From assembly GCA_903913315.1 (NCBI GenBank), contig CAIWKX010000175.1, positions 1 to 52,196 of the forward strand: 52,196 nt of DNA, given 5' to 3'. The notes below the pieces were generated by a model that was given only the letters and a program-made list of their open reading frames with translations, searched no databases and was not told the origin of the DNA. Positions 51,087 through 52,196 of this stretch are shown piece after piece. Position 1 is the stretch's first letter; each line of letters opens with the position of its first letter. The stretch comes from an uncultured Bacteroidota bacterium. GTDB taxonomy: Bacteria; Bacteroidota; Bacteroidia; Flavobacteriales; Flavobacteriaceae. A program made the position numbers and the translations under genes.

Positions 51087-52196
51087 ATGAAAATCAATTT
51101 CCAATATAAAATCGCCATCCTAGTAGTTGTTTTAGCTACTCAAATTTCGTTTGCTCAAAAGAAAGACGAAAACATCGGAACCGAAGTAGTTAATGTGGTG
51201 AAACCCTATACACCGACCATTTCGGATGCTTTCAAAGTAAAAGAAACGCCTTCTTTGGAAGATGAAGATAATTCCAAAAAAGAGAATATTCAATATACTA
51301 TTTTCTCTTTTCCTGTGGCATCTACTTTTGCTCCAGCTAAAGGAAAAGCTGCAGGTGTTGAAAGCGGTGCAAAAGAAAAACTATTTAATAATTATGCTAC
51401 GTTAGCCGCAGGGAATTATGGAACAATCAATGCTGAATTGTTTGTGACGCAACCTTTAGAAAATGGTGATTATGTTGGCGCTTTGTTACGTCATTTATCC
51501 TCTCAAGGAAGTATAAAAAATGTAGAATTGGATAATAAGTTCTCCAATTCCTCTTTAGATGTAACCTATGGAAGCAAAGCAAAAAACATGTCCTGGAATG
51601 GAGATATTGGATACCAACGTCAAACCTATAATTGGTATGGTATAGATCCTGTTTTATATGAAGGATTAGCACCTGCGGATAAAGATTTGTTTTTAAACGG
51701 AATTGATCCAAAGCAGACCTATCAAAATATTTATGTAGGAGGAAGATTAGCGGTTAATGAAAGTATTTTCAAAGAGGCAACTATTCGATTCAATCATTTT
51801 TCAGATGCTTATGCTTCCGGTGAAAATCGTTTTGTAGCCAAACCATCATTACAGTTCGATGTAATGGATGTAAAGCTAAAAACCAATTTTGTTTTGGATT
51901 ATTTAAATGGAACTTTTCAAAAAGATTATTTTAATACCACTGATGCTATAAAATATGGCTTTACTAATGTAGGTTTTAAACCAAGTTTTCAGATAAATAA
52001 AGAAGATTTATCGGTAAATGTTGGAGCAAGCTTTTTCTATAGCGTGGCAACTGCACCAGGTCAAAACAAGTTTTTTGTCTATCCAAACATTACAGCATCT
52101 TATAAAGTTGTTGGTGATTTAATGATTGCTTATGGTGGTGCCGAAGGAACACTTAAACAAAACACCTATCATGATTTTGTGGATGAAAACTTTTTC
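51087..52196 (+). CDS. Outer-membrane beta-barrel protein, 5' part
   Basis: 370 codons, cut by the window end with the frame open. Signal peptide 1-23 (ending ISFAQ). The mature N terminus has a plug-like basic segment (VVNVVKPYTPTISDAFKVKETP), then a long region of alternating strands (LFVTQPLENGDYVGALLRHLSSQG, SLDVTYGSKAKNMSWNGDIGYQRQ). The pattern fits a TonB-dependent-receptor-like barrel without a classical SusC start. It follows the TPR gene by 60 bp. The rest, including any C-terminal barrel signature, lies outside the window. Confidence 0.8.
   Translation, partial: MKINFQYKIAILVVVLATQISFAQKKDENIGTEVVNVVKPYTPTISDAFKVKETPSLEDEDNSKKENIQYTIFSFPVASTFAPAKGKAAGVESGAKEKLFNNYATLAAGNYGTINAELFVTQPLENGDYVGALLRHLSSQGSIKNVELDNKFSNSSLDVTYGSKAKNMSWNGDIGYQRQTYNWYGIDPVLYEGLAPADKDLFLNGIDPKQTYQNIYVGGRLAVNESIFKEATIRFNHFSDAYASGENRFVAKPSLQFDVMDVKLKTNFVLDYLNGTFQKDYFNTTDAIKYGFTNVGFKPSFQINKEDLSVNVGASFFYSVATAPGQNKFFVYPNITASYKVVGDLMIAYGGAEGTLKQNTYHDFVDENFF

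Noticed and set aside
51427..51711. 94-codon minus-strand frame
   Set aside because: Antisense shadow of the beta-barrel gene, whose frame is open from 51087 to the window end with a signal peptide.

Overview
The window looks like a chromosomal segment of a Flavobacterium-type member of the Bacteroidota. It is AT-rich. Several promoters fit the Bacteroidota form (TTTG about 20 nt upstream of TAnnTTTG). Two secreted proteins end in type IX secretion sorting domains (one type A, one type B). It also carries a fused alpha/beta 2-oxoacid dehydrogenase E1, a DnaJ with a reduced zinc finger, and DUF3667 and PspC/GIN-domain membrane genes. I saw no tRNA, rRNA, CRISPR array, insertion sequence or prophage.

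Layout. Bases 1-500 hold the tail of one gene, a terminator and repeat-rich intergenic DNA that includes a foldable element. Bases 539-6221 (minus strand) form a sulfur-stress locus: a Crp/Fnr regulator with three clustered cysteines, a TauE/SafE exporter, two tandem CstB-like persulfide dioxygenase-rhodanese proteins, two tiny membrane proteins and a Cys/Lys-rich exported peptide. Three promoters here share one geometry: a 12-14 bp palindrome centred 36.5 bp from the edge of the -7 box. Bases 6329-12549 hold a DUF3667 protein, an M28 lipoprotein peptidase, a PadR-PspC-GIN envelope operon and a TIGR01777 oxidoreductase. Bases 12859-19171 hold grpE-dnaJ, a NatA/NatB-like ABC exporter, a sigma-54-type response regulator lacking its DNA-binding domain, a half-size DEAD-box protein and a DUF2007 protein. 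Bases 19378-34715 are mostly housekeeping genes on the minus strand (E1 dehydrogenase, purB, sirtuin, RNA helicase, rdgB, serine hydrolase, SpoU methyltransferase), plus the two type IX cargo proteins.

Bases 34829-47125 are a surface-polysaccharide (O-antigen-like) cluster: FdtB- and FdtA-like enzymes of dTDP-3-amino-3,6-dideoxyhexose synthesis, two acyltransferases, a flippase, five glycosyltransferases and a multi-spanning membrane protein. It contains signs of rearrangement: the C-terminal remnant of a second flippase, a decayed fragment, a thioredoxin-family gene that does not fit the pathway, and a 3' end that overlaps ftsE by 32 bp. Bases 47094-52196 carry ftsE, a 1004-residue TPR protein and the start of an outer-membrane beta-barrel gene that runs off the window.

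The most unusual non-coding signal is a pair of tandem arrays (19192-19380 and 40183-40329). Their primary sequences are unrelated, but both have an exact 21-bp period (two DNA turns), two alternating dyad axes per unit, and a position between convergent genes.
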